Origin: Bradyrhizobium liaoningense
GTDB lineage: Bacteria > Pseudomonadota > Alphaproteobacteria > Rhizobiales > Xanthobacteraceae
DNA length: 64,000 nt
Assembly (NCBI RefSeq): GCF_018130825.1
Contig: NZ_JAFCJS010000005.1
Location: 186,001-250,000 of the forward strand
Direction: 5' to 3'
In this document: one piece after another, positions 51,192 through 60,884 of the stretch
Numbering within the stretch: position 1 is the stretch's first letter
Layout of the letters: every line of letters starts with the position of its first letter
The notes under the pieces: generated by a model
Seen by the model: the letters and a program-made list of their open reading frames with translations, nothing else
Told to the model about the DNA's origin: nothing
Database searches by the model: none
Program-made: the position numbers and the translations under genes

Positions 51192-52220
51192 ATGACCGCT
51201 GCTTCCGATGTCGGTTTTCACGCCCAGCGCCAGGCGCGCTGGCACTACGGCGAAGTCGCTTTCTGGCTCATCGTACTGGCCTGCGGCTTTCTGTTTCCCT
51301 CGCGCTATCTGATCATGACCGACATCCTGCGGCTGGCGCTGTTCACGATGTCGCTCGATCTCATCCTCGGCTACGCCGGCATCGTCTCGCTCGGCCACGC
51401 CGCCTTCTTCGGCGTCGGCGCCTATGCGGCCGGGCTTCTTGCGCTGCACGGGATCATCAACGAGCCCGTGCTGGCACTCATCGTCGCCGGCCTTGCTGCG
51501 ATGGTGCTCGGCTTTGCCACCAGCTTCCTGGTGATCCGCGGCGTCGACCTGACGCGCCTGATGGTGACGCTCGGTATCGCGCTGCTGCTGGAAGCGCTCG
51601 CCGAACGCTTCTCCAACATCACCGGCGGCACCGACGGCCTGCAAGGCATCGAGATGCAGCCGATCTTCGGCGAGATCGCGTTCGACATGTTCGGCAAGGC
51701 CGGCTTCTTCTATTCGCTCGCCGTGCTGTTCGTCCTGTTCCTGTTCGCCCGCCGCGTCGTGCATTCCCCGTTCGGCCTATCGCTGCGCGCCATCAAGAAC
51801 AACCCGCTGCGCGCCGCCGCCATCGGCATCCCCGTCAACCGCCGCCTGATCGCGATCTACACGCTGGCAGCGTTTTATGCCGGCATCGCGGGCGCGCTGT
51901 TTACCCAGACCACCGCGATCGCCTCGCTCGACGTGTTCGCCTTCGAGCGCTCGGCCGATTTGATGCTGGTGCTCGTGATCGGCGGCACCGGCTATCTCTA
52001 TGGCGGGCTGATCGGCGCGGTGGTGTTCCGCATGCTCCAGGAATTGTTCTCCACCATCACGCCGCAATATTGGCAGTTCTGGATCGGCCTCGTGCTGGTC
52101 GTGATCGTGCTGGTCGGCCGCCAGCGCCTGCATCGCTGGGTGCTGTATGTGCCGAACCTGATCATCAAGCAGGTCGCAGGCCGCAAGGCCGTCGTCGCCG
52201 TGCCGGAGAGCGACGCATGA
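51192..52220 (+). CDS. livM: Branched-chain-amino-acid-type ABC transporter permease
   Basis: This 342-residue membrane protein contains LDLILGYAGIVSLGHAAFFGVGAYAAG, the LivM signature, and GGTGYLYGGLIGAVVF. A TTG at 51180 overlapping the livH stop is an alternative start; the ATG at 51192 gives the usual length. It couples to livG by ATGA at 52217-52220. Confidence 0.9.
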   Translation: MTAASDVGFHAQRQARWHYGEVAFWLIVLACGFLFPSRYLIMTDILRLALFTMSLDLILGYAGIVSLGHAAFFGVGAYAAGLLALHGIINEPVLALIVAGLAAMVLGFATSFLVIRGVDLTRLMVTLGIALLLEALAERFSNITGGTDGLQGIEMQPIFGEIAFDMFGKAGFFYSLAVLFVLFLFARRVVHSPFGLSLRAIKNNPLRAAAIGIPVNRRLIAIYTLAAFYAGIAGALFTQTTAIASLDVFAFERSADLMLVLVIGGTGYLYGGLIGAVVFRMLQELFSTITPQYWQFWIGLVLVVIVLVGRQRLHRWVLYVPNLIIKQVAGRKAVVAVPESDA

Positions 52221-52972
52221 CCATCGCGCTCGAAACCCAGAACCTCGAAAAGCAGTTCGGCGGCCTGCGCGTCACCCGCGATCTCTCGCTGAAGATCGAG
52301 CAGGGCGCCCGCCATGCGCTGATCGGTCCCAACGGCGCCGGCAAGACCACCGTGATCAACCAGCTCACCGGCGTGCTGAAGCCGAACTCAGGCCGCATCC
52401 TGCTCGAAGGCCAGGACATCACCGATCTGCCCGTGCACAAGCGCGTGCTGCGTGGCCTGTCGCGCACCTTCCAGATCAACCAGCTCTATCCCGACCTGAC
52501 CCCGCTCGAGACCATCGGCCTTGCCGTCTCCGAGCGCCTCGGCCATGGCGGCGACTGGTGGCGGCGGATGGGGACGCGCGGCGACGTCAATGGCGAGATT
52601 GCCGAGCTGCTGACACGCTTCCATCTGCTCGACGTCATGAACGAAGAGACCGTGACGCTGCCTTACGGCAAGCAGCGGCTGCTCGAGATCGCCGTCGCGA
52701 TCGCCGCCAAGCCGCGCGTGCTGCTGCTCGACGAGCCCGCAGCCGGCGTGCCCGAGAGCGAACGCCATGACATTCTTGCCGTGGTCGGCGCGCTGCCGCG
52801 CGACGTCACGGTGCTGCTGATCGAGCACGACATGGACCTCGTCTTCTCCTTCGCCGACCGCATCTCGGTGCTGGTCTCCGGCGCGCTGCTGACCGAGGGC
52901 CCGCCCGAGCAGGTCGCGCGCGATCCGCAGGTGAAGGCGGTCTATCTCGGCGAGGAGGCGGTCAATGTCTGA
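52217..52972 (+). CDS. livG: Branched-chain-amino-acid-type ABC transporter ATPase
   Basis: This 251-residue ATPase has GPNGAGKTT, a long LivG-type insertion after it, LPYGKQRLLEIAVAIA as signature and LLLDEPAAGVPESE as Walker B with the LivG-typical PAAG. It overlaps livF by eight bases. The start is the ATG overlapping the livM stop; the frame reading further upstream lies inside livM. Confidence 0.92.
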   Translation: MTIALETQNLEKQFGGLRVTRDLSLKIEQGARHALIGPNGAGKTTVINQLTGVLKPNSGRILLEGQDITDLPVHKRVLRGLSRTFQINQLYPDLTPLETIGLAVSERLGHGGDWWRRMGTRGDVNGEIAELLTRFHLLDVMNEETVTLPYGKQRLLEIAVAIAAKPRVLLLDEPAAGVPESERHDILAVVGALPRDVTVLLIEHDMDLVFSFADRISVLVSGALLTEGPPEQVARDPQVKAVYLGEEAVNV

Positions 52973-53681
52973 CCTGCTCGCAATCGATGCCTTGCGCGCC
53001 GGCTACGGCGAGGCCGTGGTGCTGCCGAAGATGTCGCTTCGACTCGCCGAAGGGCAGGTGCTGGCGCTGCTCGGGCGTAACGGCACCGGCAAGACCACGC
53101 TGATCAACTCTATCGTCGGCGTCACCCGCCGCTTCTCCGGCACCGTCGCGCTGGCCGGCGCCGACGTCACCACCTTGCGGCCCGACCAGCGGGCGCGCGC
53201 CGGCATCGGCTGGGTGCCGCAGGAACGCAACATTTTCCGCTCGCTCACCGTCGAGGAGAACATGACCGCGGTGGCTCAGCCGGGCCCCTGGACGGTGGAG
53301 AAGGTCTACGAGATGTTCCCGCGGCTGAAGGAACGGCGGAGCAATTTCGGAAACCAGCTCTCCGGCGGCGAGCAGCAGATGCTGGCGATCGGCCGCGCGC
53401 TGACCCTCAACCCCAAAGTCCTGCTGCTCGACGAGCCGACCGAAGGCCTTGCCCCCATCATCGTCGAGGAATTGCTCAAGGCGATCGGGACCATCACCCG
53501 GGCTGGGGGCATCTGCTCCATCATCGTCGAGCAGAATGCCCAAAAGATTCTGGGGCTCGCCGATCGCGTCGTGATATTGGAGCGCGGAACGATCGTCCAC
53601 GACGCCCCGAGCGCCGCACTGAAGGCCGACCCCTCGGTCCTGGAGCGCCACCTCGGCGTCGCAGGCGCGGCCGCCCACTGA
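52965..53681 (+). CDS. livF: Branched-chain-amino-acid-type ABC transporter ATPase
   Basis: This 238-residue ATPase has GRNGTGKTT (Walker A with Thr in place of Ala), WVPQERNIFRSLTVEEN, QLSGGEQQMLAIGRAL and LLLDEPTEGLAP. It ends the second liv operon. A CCTCTCCCCGC repeat follows seven bases later. Confidence 0.92.
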   Translation: MSDLLAIDALRAGYGEAVVLPKMSLRLAEGQVLALLGRNGTGKTTLINSIVGVTRRFSGTVALAGADVTTLRPDQRARAGIGWVPQERNIFRSLTVEENMTAVAQPGPWTVEKVYEMFPRLKERRSNFGNQLSGGEQQMLAIGRALTLNPKVLLLDEPTEGLAPIIVEELLKAIGTITRAGGICSIIVEQNAQKILGLADRVVILERGTIVHDAPSAALKADPSVLERHLGVAGAAAH

Positions 53682-53687
53682 TCTTCG

Positions 53688-53711
53688 CCTCTCCCCGCCT
53701 GCGGGGATAGG
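53688..53711. repeat. Copy of CCTCTCCCCGC palindromic repeat
   Basis: CCTCTCCCCGC (53688-53698) and GCGGGGATAGG (53701-53711) form a hairpin with one mismatch between livF and the MetE-like gene. It is the same family as the ends of the DUF559 element and the copy at 48085-48111, here without a gene between copies. Confidence 0.7.
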
Positions 53712-53751
53712 GAGTACAACGAGCGCCGACTGAAATTCGGGAGAAACAAGA

Positions 53752-54870
53752 ATGCAACGAACCAAAGCCCCCTTCCGCGCCGACGAGGTCGGCAGCCTCC
53801 TGCGCCCCGCCAAGATCAAGGAAGCCCGCAGCCGTCTGGAGAAGGGCGAGATCTCGGCCGACGATCTGCGCAAGATCGAGGACATGGAGATCGAGAAGGT
53901 CGTGCACAAGCAGGCCTCGCTCGGGATGAAGCTTGCGACCGACGGCGAATTCCGCCGCTCCTGGTGGCATTTCGACTTCCTGGCCAAGCTCACCGGCTGC
54001 GAGCTGTTCCACCCCGACACCGGCATCCAGTTCACGGGCGTGCAGACCCGTCACGACGCGGTGCGCGTGATCGGCAAGCTCGACTTCCCCGACGACCACC
54101 CGATGCTGGACCACTTTCGCTTCCTGAAGAAGGTCGCCGACCAGGCCCACGTCACCGCCAAGATGACGATCCCGTCGCCGGCCGTGCTGCATTTCCGCGG
54201 CGGCCGCAAGTCGATCTCCAAGGACGTCTATCCCGATCTCGACGCCTTCTACGAGGACCTCGGCAAGACCTACCGCAAGGCGGTGAAGGCGTTCTACGAC
54301 GCCGGCTGCCGCTACCTTCAGTTCGACGACACCGTCTGGGCCTATCTCTGCTCGCAGGACGAATTGCAGAAGGCGCGCGAGCGCGGCGACAATCCGGACG
54401 GCCTGCAGCAGATCTATGCCCGCATCATCAACTACGCGTTGGCGGAGAAGCCCGCCGACATGGTGGTGACGACGCATGTCTGCCGCGGCAATTTCCGCTC
54501 GACCTGGATTTCCTCGGGCGGCTACGAACCCGTGGCCGAGACCCTGCTCGCCGGCACCAACTACGACGGCTACTTCCTGGAATACGACAGCGATCGCGCC
54601 GGCGGCTTCGAGCCGCTGCGCTTCCTGCCCAAGGGCAACAAGGTCGTCGTGGTCGGCGTCATCACCTCGAAGTTCGGCGAGCTCGAGAGGAAGGACGACA
54701 TCAAGCGCCGTCTGGAAGAAGCCGCCAAGTTCGCGCCGCTGGAGCAGCTCGCGCTGTCACCCCAGTGCGGCTTCGCTTCGACCGAAGAGGGCAACATCCT
54801 CTCCGAGGAGGAGCAGTGGGCCAAGCTCGGCCTCGCGGTCGAGATCGCCAAGGAAGTGTGGGGCCAGTAG
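53752..54870 (+). CDS. Cobalamin-independent methionine synthase C-domain homologue
   Basis: This 372-residue protein corresponds to the catalytic C-terminal half of MetE and starts FRADEVGSLLRP. Zinc-ligand candidates are His242 and Cys244 in THVCRGN and Cys339 in SPQCGFAS. FDDTVWAYL supplies an acidic active-site region. Full MetE has about 750 residues; stand-alone C-domain proteins act as methyltransferases to homocysteine with other methyl donors or have unknown roles. GGGAGAAACAAG precedes the start. It follows the second liv operon, so co-transcription is possible. Confidence 0.85.
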   Translation: MQRTKAPFRADEVGSLLRPAKIKEARSRLEKGEISADDLRKIEDMEIEKVVHKQASLGMKLATDGEFRRSWWHFDFLAKLTGCELFHPDTGIQFTGVQTRHDAVRVIGKLDFPDDHPMLDHFRFLKKVADQAHVTAKMTIPSPAVLHFRGGRKSISKDVYPDLDAFYEDLGKTYRKAVKAFYDAGCRYLQFDDTVWAYLCSQDELQKARERGDNPDGLQQIYARIINYALAEKPADMVVTTHVCRGNFRSTWISSGGYEPVAETLLAGTNYDGYFLEYDSDRAGGFEPLRFLPKGNKVVVVGVITSKFGELERKDDIKRRLEEAAKFAPLEQLALSPQCGFASTEEGNILSEEEQWAKLGLAVEIAKEVWGQ

Positions 54871-54921
54871 GCCCCACGCGGTCCGGCGGGTGAGTGACGG
54901 GTAGATGGCGCAACACTCTCG

Positions 54922-55047
54922 GTGTCGTCCCGGCGAAGGCCGGGACCCGTACCCCCAGGGAGAAATTGCGGCGCGAGGCCGGTCACCACGAGTCTTCGCC
55001 AAACCGCTTCCTGTGGTTATGGGTCCCGGCCTTCGCCGGGACGACAC
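54922..55047. repeat. Pair of exact 27-base inverted repeats
   Basis: The segment at 54922-54948 is exactly complementary to 55021-55047, and each arm is itself a hairpin with a CCGGCGAAGGCCGG core. The 72-base interior carries no gene. The element fills most of the space between convergent metE-like and caspase genes and could end transcription on both strands. Confidence 0.8.
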
Positions 55048-55098
55048 TGGGGTTTGACGCGCGGTCCTCGTCTCTCCGCTGCCAACGCAAGCGCGCCC

Positions 55099-56889
55099 TC
55101 ACTTCTCCGCCAGATAAACCTCGCCCAGCAGCGACGAGTTCGACCACGGCACCTGCTTGTTCTTCGTGGACGAGACCACCTCGGCCCGCACCCGCGTGAG
55201 CATCTGCTGCACCTCCAGCCCAGGCGTGCCGATATGGCGGGACAGTGCGGCGGAGAATGGCGAGTTGGCGCCTTCGCCGTCGAGCGCGACCTGCCCCGGT
55301 GCGGTGGCGAAAGCGATCAGGGTGCCGGCTCCCAGCGTTGCGCCGGCGCCCAGGCTCGTGGGCGCGGCGAGGCCCGAGGCGCCCTCTATGCCACGATTGG
55401 TGCCGGCGTTCGCCACCTGCTGCGCCATCGGATTGTTGCGGCAGGCATCGAAGATCAAGATGTTGGTGCGGACCTGGTCGTCGAGGCCGGCCATGATCGT
55501 GTCCATGTCGATCATCGCCTCCGTCATGCCCGTGCCCGGCTTGAGCTCGACGTCGACGGGAATGAGATAGTTGCGGCCGTCGACCTGCACACCGTGGCCG
55601 GCATAGTAGACCAATGCGACCTGCGCCCGCGCGGCCGCGCGGAGAAAGTCGCGCGTCATCTTCTGCATCGCCGCGCGGTCGAGGTCGATGCCCTCCGACA
55701 CGGTGAAGCCGATGTCGCGCAGGCTTTTCGCGACCGCGCGCGCATCATTGGGCGGATTGGGCAGCGCCTTCACATGCGCATAGGCGCCGTTGCCGATGAT
55801 CAGTGCCATGCGCGTGCCGCGGACGGCCGGAGCAGGCGAGGGGAGAGGTGCCGCTCCGGTCTGCTGCGGGGCAGGGGATGCCGCTGGCTGCGTCGCGGGG
55901 GAAGGCGCATCGCGCGGGATCGGCGCGGCTGCATCCGTCACCAGCGATAGCCGCACCTTTGCGGTGGCCTGGTTGGCCTTGCTGCCGGCATCGGAGGCCA
56001 CGATCGCCAGTGTCGCCTTGTAGTCGTCGCGCGCGCGTGCGTAGTCGCCCTTGGCCTCATAGGCCAGCGCGCGATGGGTGTAGCCCGAGATCAGCACGCT
56101 GTTCGGCGGCGTCATGATGTTGACCGGAGGCTTGTCCTTGACGAGCCGGATCGCTTCGCTGCCGTCGGCGATGGCGCGGTCGAAATCGCCCTTGGCGCGC
56201 CAGATCGAGGTGCGGTTGATCAGCGGCTGCGGCAGCGACGGGTCGAGCCGGATCGCCTGGTTGATGTCGGCGAGCGCGCCGTCGAGATCGCCGAGCGCTT
56301 CCTTCGAGATGCCACGGTTCTGGAACGAGAACGCCGATTTCGGATCTGATTTGATCGACATGTCGTAGTCGGCGATCGCCTTGGCATAGTCGCGCTTGCC
56401 GCGCCAGGCATTGCCGCGATTGTGGAAGATGATGCCGCTGGGCGGGCCGAGCTTCAACGCATCGTCGAAATCGGCGATCGCGATGTCGTAGTCGCCCTTG
56501 TCGTAATAGGCCGATCCCCGCAAGTTGTAGACCGCCTGGCTCGGCTGCAGTCGGATCGCTTCAGTGGCGTCAGTGATGACCTTGGTGTAGTCGCCCTTCT
56601 TGTTCCAGCCCACGGCGCGCCAGAAATAGATGGTCGCGAGCTGCTCGCCCTTGAACACCTTCAGCGCGATGATCTTGGTGCAGGCGTCGACCATCTGGTC
56701 CGCCGGGGTTGTCTCGGTGGTGCAGAGCGGCCCGAGCTGGTTGCGCGCCTGCGCGTAGGCCGGCGCGCACCAGACCAGGGCGACGAGAAAAACGGGGAGC
56801 AGGAGCAGGCGGCGCAAGGAGACCTCGGCTGAAGACGATCTTGCCGGGAGAGTCTGCTTTTGGTCGTGCGCGCGGCTTTTCGGGTTCAC
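55099..56889 (-). CDS. Caspase-like (peptidase C14) protein with TPR repeats
   Basis: This 596-residue protein starts with a basic segment and a signal-like LLLLPVFLVALVWCAPAYA. Several tetratricopeptide repeats follow (for example YDKGDYDIAIADFDDAL and KRDYAKAIADYDMSI), then a Pro/Ala/Gln-rich linker and a C-terminal caspase-fold domain. The catalytic dyad is His432 in YYAGHGVQ and Cys483 in FDACRNN. Bacterial relatives cleave after basic or acidic residues, and their roles are mostly unknown. Secretion to the periplasm is predicted. The aspartic-protease-like gene ends 20 bases upstream on the same strand, so the two are probably one operon. Confidence 0.88.
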   Translation of the reverse strand: MNPKSRAHDQKQTLPARSSSAEVSLRRLLLLPVFLVALVWCAPAYAQARNQLGPLCTTETTPADQMVDACTKIIALKVFKGEQLATIYFWRAVGWNKKGDYTKVITDATEAIRLQPSQAVYNLRGSAYYDKGDYDIAIADFDDALKLGPPSGIIFHNRGNAWRGKRDYAKAIADYDMSIKSDPKSAFSFQNRGISKEALGDLDGALADINQAIRLDPSLPQPLINRTSIWRAKGDFDRAIADGSEAIRLVKDKPPVNIMTPPNSVLISGYTHRALAYEAKGDYARARDDYKATLAIVASDAGSKANQATAKVRLSLVTDAAAPIPRDAPSPATQPAASPAPQQTGAAPLPSPAPAVRGTRMALIIGNGAYAHVKALPNPPNDARAVAKSLRDIGFTVSEGIDLDRAAMQKMTRDFLRAAARAQVALVYYAGHGVQVDGRNYLIPVDVELKPGTGMTEAMIDMDTIMAGLDDQVRTNILIFDACRNNPMAQQVANAGTNRGIEGASGLAAPTSLGAGATLGAGTLIAFATAPGQVALDGEGANSPFSAALSRHIGTPGLEVQQMLTRVRAEVVSSTKNKQVPWSNSSLLGEVYLAEK

Positions 56890-56909
56890 GCCGCGATGGT
56901 CTGCAACGT

Positions 56910-58001
56910 TTATTTCTTGGGTTGGCGGGTGCGGATCTCGATCGATCCGCTCGCCATCTGGACCTCGAACCGGGACAGGAAGCTCATGCCGAGGAGGCCG
57001 TCGACCCCGGCGCCAAAACCCTTGTCGTCGCCCCCGAGGACGGCGACGGGTACGTTGGCCGCTTCGAGCTTGCCCAGCAGGACCTTGTCGGCCTTGGAGA
57101 GTTTAGCCTTCGCTTCCCCGTTGGCCGTGATCAGCGTGATGTCGCTGGAGCCGCCGTCCGCTATCTTGGCCTTGCCTGCAAAGGCCGATTTCACCGACAC
57201 ATAGCTCGCACCCGTATCGAGGACGAACAGTCCGCGCACGCCGTTGATCTCTGCTCTCACGGTGACGATGCCCTTCGGCCCGTGCATCGGGAAGCTTTCC
57301 TTGCGGGCCTCGGTCGACGAGACGCAATTGCCCTGCCGCTCGTAGTCGGCGATCATCTTTTGGGTCCGGCTGTTGTCGCGTGTCGCCGGATCCAGCGCGA
57401 CCCAACGGTTGATCGGCGCTGTCGCCTCGCAGAACTGCTTCAGGGCCGCGTAGGCGTTCGCCATACGAAGGAAGATCCCGCCGGAGATCATTTTCTTGTC
57501 GCCGCTGAACAGCTCGATCGTGTCGGAATAGTCGGCGAGCGCGCGGCGATAGTCGCCGGCACTGTCCAGAGCCATGGCGCGGACATAACGCGCGCTCTGG
57601 TCGGACGGCGCACGTTTCACATACTCGTCGGCGACCTCGACGGCCTTCGGATAGTCGGTGATGCTCATATAGATGACGGCCGCCTTGTTCAGCGCCGTCA
57701 GTGGGGCTCCGCAGTTCTGGACGAATTTGTAGAGCCCGTCGGCGGCTTGCCGCCGATAGCCGCGCCTGTCCAGCATCCCTGCCAGATCGTCGATGCTCCG
57801 CTGGTCGCAGGGCTCGCGCTTGAGCTCCTCCAGCTTCAGCCAGACCAGACGCTCGCGCGCCACCGCGGCCGGCAGCGCCCCGATGCGGGCGTAGACGGAT
57901 TCAAAGACCTGGTCGGGATTGTCGGTGGCGGGGTCGCCTGCGCGGGCGATACTTGAAAACGCAACGAGCAACAGGACCGTCAGGCATTTTCGCCGGAACA
58001 T
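56910..58001 (-). CDS. Retropepsin-like aspartic protease with TPR-like N-terminal region
   Basis: This 363-residue protein has a signal peptide (FRRKCLTVLLLVAFSSIARA) and alpha-helical repeats up to about residue 230 (AVEVADEYVKRAPSDQSARYVRA). A clan AA domain follows, with the catalytic motif Asp262-Thr263-Gly264 in VLDTGASYVSV, and LLGMSFLSRFEV near the end as the hydrophobic-Gly partner. One such domain forms an active enzyme as a dimer. The start at 58001 before FRRKC is taken because the longer frame (58073) lacks signal character. It is 20 bases upstream of the caspase-like gene and divergent from the methyltransferase gene. Confidence 0.85.
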   Translation of the reverse strand: MFRRKCLTVLLLVAFSSIARAGDPATDNPDQVFESVYARIGALPAAVARERLVWLKLEELKREPCDQRSIDDLAGMLDRRGYRRQAADGLYKFVQNCGAPLTALNKAAVIYMSITDYPKAVEVADEYVKRAPSDQSARYVRAMALDSAGDYRRALADYSDTIELFSGDKKMISGGIFLRMANAYAALKQFCEATAPINRWVALDPATRDNSRTQKMIADYERQGNCVSSTEARKESFPMHGPKGIVTVRAEINGVRGLFVLDTGASYVSVKSAFAGKAKIADGGSSDITLITANGEAKAKLSKADKVLLGKLEAANVPVAVLGGDDKGFGAGVDGLLGMSFLSRFEVQMASGSIEIRTRQPKK

Positions 58002-58094
58002 ATGCACCCCAGAGTATCGCAATCGGCGCTCTCTATATCGGGAAGTGTGGCCTGTGCAAATTGGAGCCTCCAATCTTTCCCCGGTGGGCAGATA

Positions 58095-59498
58095 ATGTTA
58101 GAAATCCTCCATCCCACTCCTCTGCCCACCGCCTTCCCACTCATGAAGAACGACGAAATCCTGAGCCAAATCACCGAGTTCTGCCGCAAGGCGGGCATGG
58201 CCGAATCGACCTTCGGCCGGCGTGCGGTGAACGATGGGAAGCTCGTGCAGCGCCTGCGCGAGGGCAAGCGCATCACCATCGACACGCTGGAGCGGATCCA
58301 GGCCTATATCGCTGCATCGACGACCGGCGGCCTGCCGCCGCCACGTGGGCTTCAGGTGCCCCCGGAGAAGCGCGATCCGCGCGGCAATTTCCGCTTCTTC
58401 GAGAACCGGCAGAAATACCTGCTGTTCGTCCATACCTGCAGCGAAAAGCGGGTGATCGCGGACCGGGTCGCGCTGGAGCTTTCAGCGATCCATCCGCGCC
58501 CGCCGGCGCTGCGCATTTTCGACGCGGGTGTCGGCGACGGCACGGTGCTGGCGCGGGTGCTGCGCGCGACGCACCAGCGCTACCCGCACATGCCGTTCTA
58601 TGTGGCTGGCAAGGAGCTCAGCCTCGAGGATCTGCGCCTGACGCTGGAGAAGGTGCCGGACCGCATTTTCGAGCATCCGGCGTCGGTTTTCGTCTTCACC
58701 AACATGTTCTATTCGGAGGCGCCCTGGCTCACGCCGGCATCGCCCGCGGCGGCTGCGGCCACGGTCTGGCACGAGGTCCCGCTGCGGGGCGCTTCATCCG
58801 GCGAGTTCGAGCAGCAGATCGCCGAATTGCGGCCGTTCCTGGAGCAGAACTGGCGCGCCGCGATCAGCCCGCGCACGGCGATGCCGCTCTATGAGCGGCC
58901 GGTCGTGCTGGTGCTGTATCGCGAGGATCACAGGTTTCTGCTGGATTCGACCATCCCGCGGCCGGGCCAGACCGAGGCCAATTTCGACCTCGTGATTGCA
59001 TCCCAGCCCTACCGCGCGCTGTCCTCGGTCAATTTCCGGGCCAAACGGATCATCGCGCCCCTGGCGCGGGCCCTGCGGCCGGGGGGGCGGCTGATCGGTA
59101 TCCACTCCCATGGCCAGGATCCGGGCATGGAAATGATCCAGGCGATCTGGCCGGGAGAAAATCCTTTCTCGGTGAGCCGTCATGAGCTATTGCGCGCCGT
59201 GAAGTACGAGCTTGGGTCGTTGGGCCGCGACTTAAATTTTAATGCTTATGCTGATAACCGCTCGATCTTCAGGTATGATATGGAAGCTCTGCCCAACGAG
59301 GTTACGGGCAATATCGGAACCTCGACGGCCTTTGCAGCGTGGAATGCGGCGGTGTATGTCGCTCAGATCGAGGACGACCGGTTGACAGAAATGACTCAAA
59401 ACGGCCGCACTCTGGATGCCGCCAGGGACGTGCTGAGAAAGTACAACGGCCTCTGGTTTCTTGACGAATCCTACGTCATCTCGCGCCGGCGTGATTGA
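58095..59498 (+). CDS. HTH-methyltransferase-type protein upstream of metK
   Basis: This 467-residue protein has a short N-terminal helix-turn-helix-like domain (residues about 17-75: EILSQITEFCRKAGMAES, then TFGRRAVNDGKL). A class I methyltransferase-type domain follows, with DAGVGDGT at 143-150, AKRIIAPLARALRPGGRLI, and a long C-terminal part without clear motifs. The start at 58095 has GGTGGGCAGATA before it; 58143 is an alternative. It stands directly before metK, separated by 64 bases. A role as a sensor or regulator of S-adenosylmethionine supply is a hypothesis based on position and the HTH. No substrate is known. Confidence 0.75.
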   Translation: MLEILHPTPLPTAFPLMKNDEILSQITEFCRKAGMAESTFGRRAVNDGKLVQRLREGKRITIDTLERIQAYIAASTTGGLPPPRGLQVPPEKRDPRGNFRFFENRQKYLLFVHTCSEKRVIADRVALELSAIHPRPPALRIFDAGVGDGTVLARVLRATHQRYPHMPFYVAGKELSLEDLRLTLEKVPDRIFEHPASVFVFTNMFYSEAPWLTPASPAAAAATVWHEVPLRGASSGEFEQQIAELRPFLEQNWRAAISPRTAMPLYERPVVLVLYREDHRFLLDSTIPRPGQTEANFDLVIASQPYRALSSVNFRAKRIIAPLARALRPGGRLIGIHSHGQDPGMEMIQAIWPGENPFSVSRHELLRAVKYELGSLGRDLNFNAYADNRSIFRYDMEALPNEVTGNIGTSTAFAAWNAAVYVAQIEDDRLTEMTQNGRTLDAARDVLRKYNGLWFLDESYVISRRRD

Positions 59499-59529
59499 CA
59501 CAAATCCAACGGTAAACATCGCAAACGAA

Positions 59530-59546
59530 CCGCCGTCGAGTGGCGG
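59530..59546 (+). promoter_or_regulatory. Leader hairpin before metK
   Basis: CCGCC (59530-59534) pairs with GGCGG (59542-59546), with a 7-base loop, 16 bases before the start codon of metK. AACC at 59528-59531 could instead pair with GGTT in the ribosome-site region (AAGGGGTT, 59550-59557), giving a mutually exclusive form. This is a possible translational control element; it does not match a riboswitch family I can name with confidence. Confidence 0.35.
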
Positions 59547-59562
59547 AACAAGGGGTTACTTG

Positions 59563-60759
<1,197 letters not shown>

Positions 60760-60770
60760 TTCTCTTGCGT

Positions 60771-60860
60771 CATTCCGGGGCGCCGCGACAGCGGCGAACC
60801 CGGAATCTCGAATTCTTACGGATTCCGGGTTCGCTCGTTGCACGAGCGCCCCGGAATGAC
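60771..60860. repeat. Composite palindromic repeat between metK and ahcY
   Basis: Outer arms TCATTCCGGGGCGC (60771-60784) and GCGCCCCGGAATGA (60847-60860) are perfect complements. Inner arms CGAACCCGGAATC (60796-60808) and GATTCCGGGTTCG (60822-60834) form a second stem. The repeat ends 24 bases before the ahcY start and is of the same family as the one at 50176-50285. It would form a strong leader structure in any metK-ahcY transcript. Confidence 0.8.
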
Positions 60861-60884
60861 GAGCTCAACAAACAGGAACCCCCA

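Noticed and set aside
60760..60884. Possible SAH riboswitch before ahcY
   Set aside because: The interval is fully accounted for by a two-stem dispersed repeat that also occurs at 50176-50285, and I see no riboswitch core.
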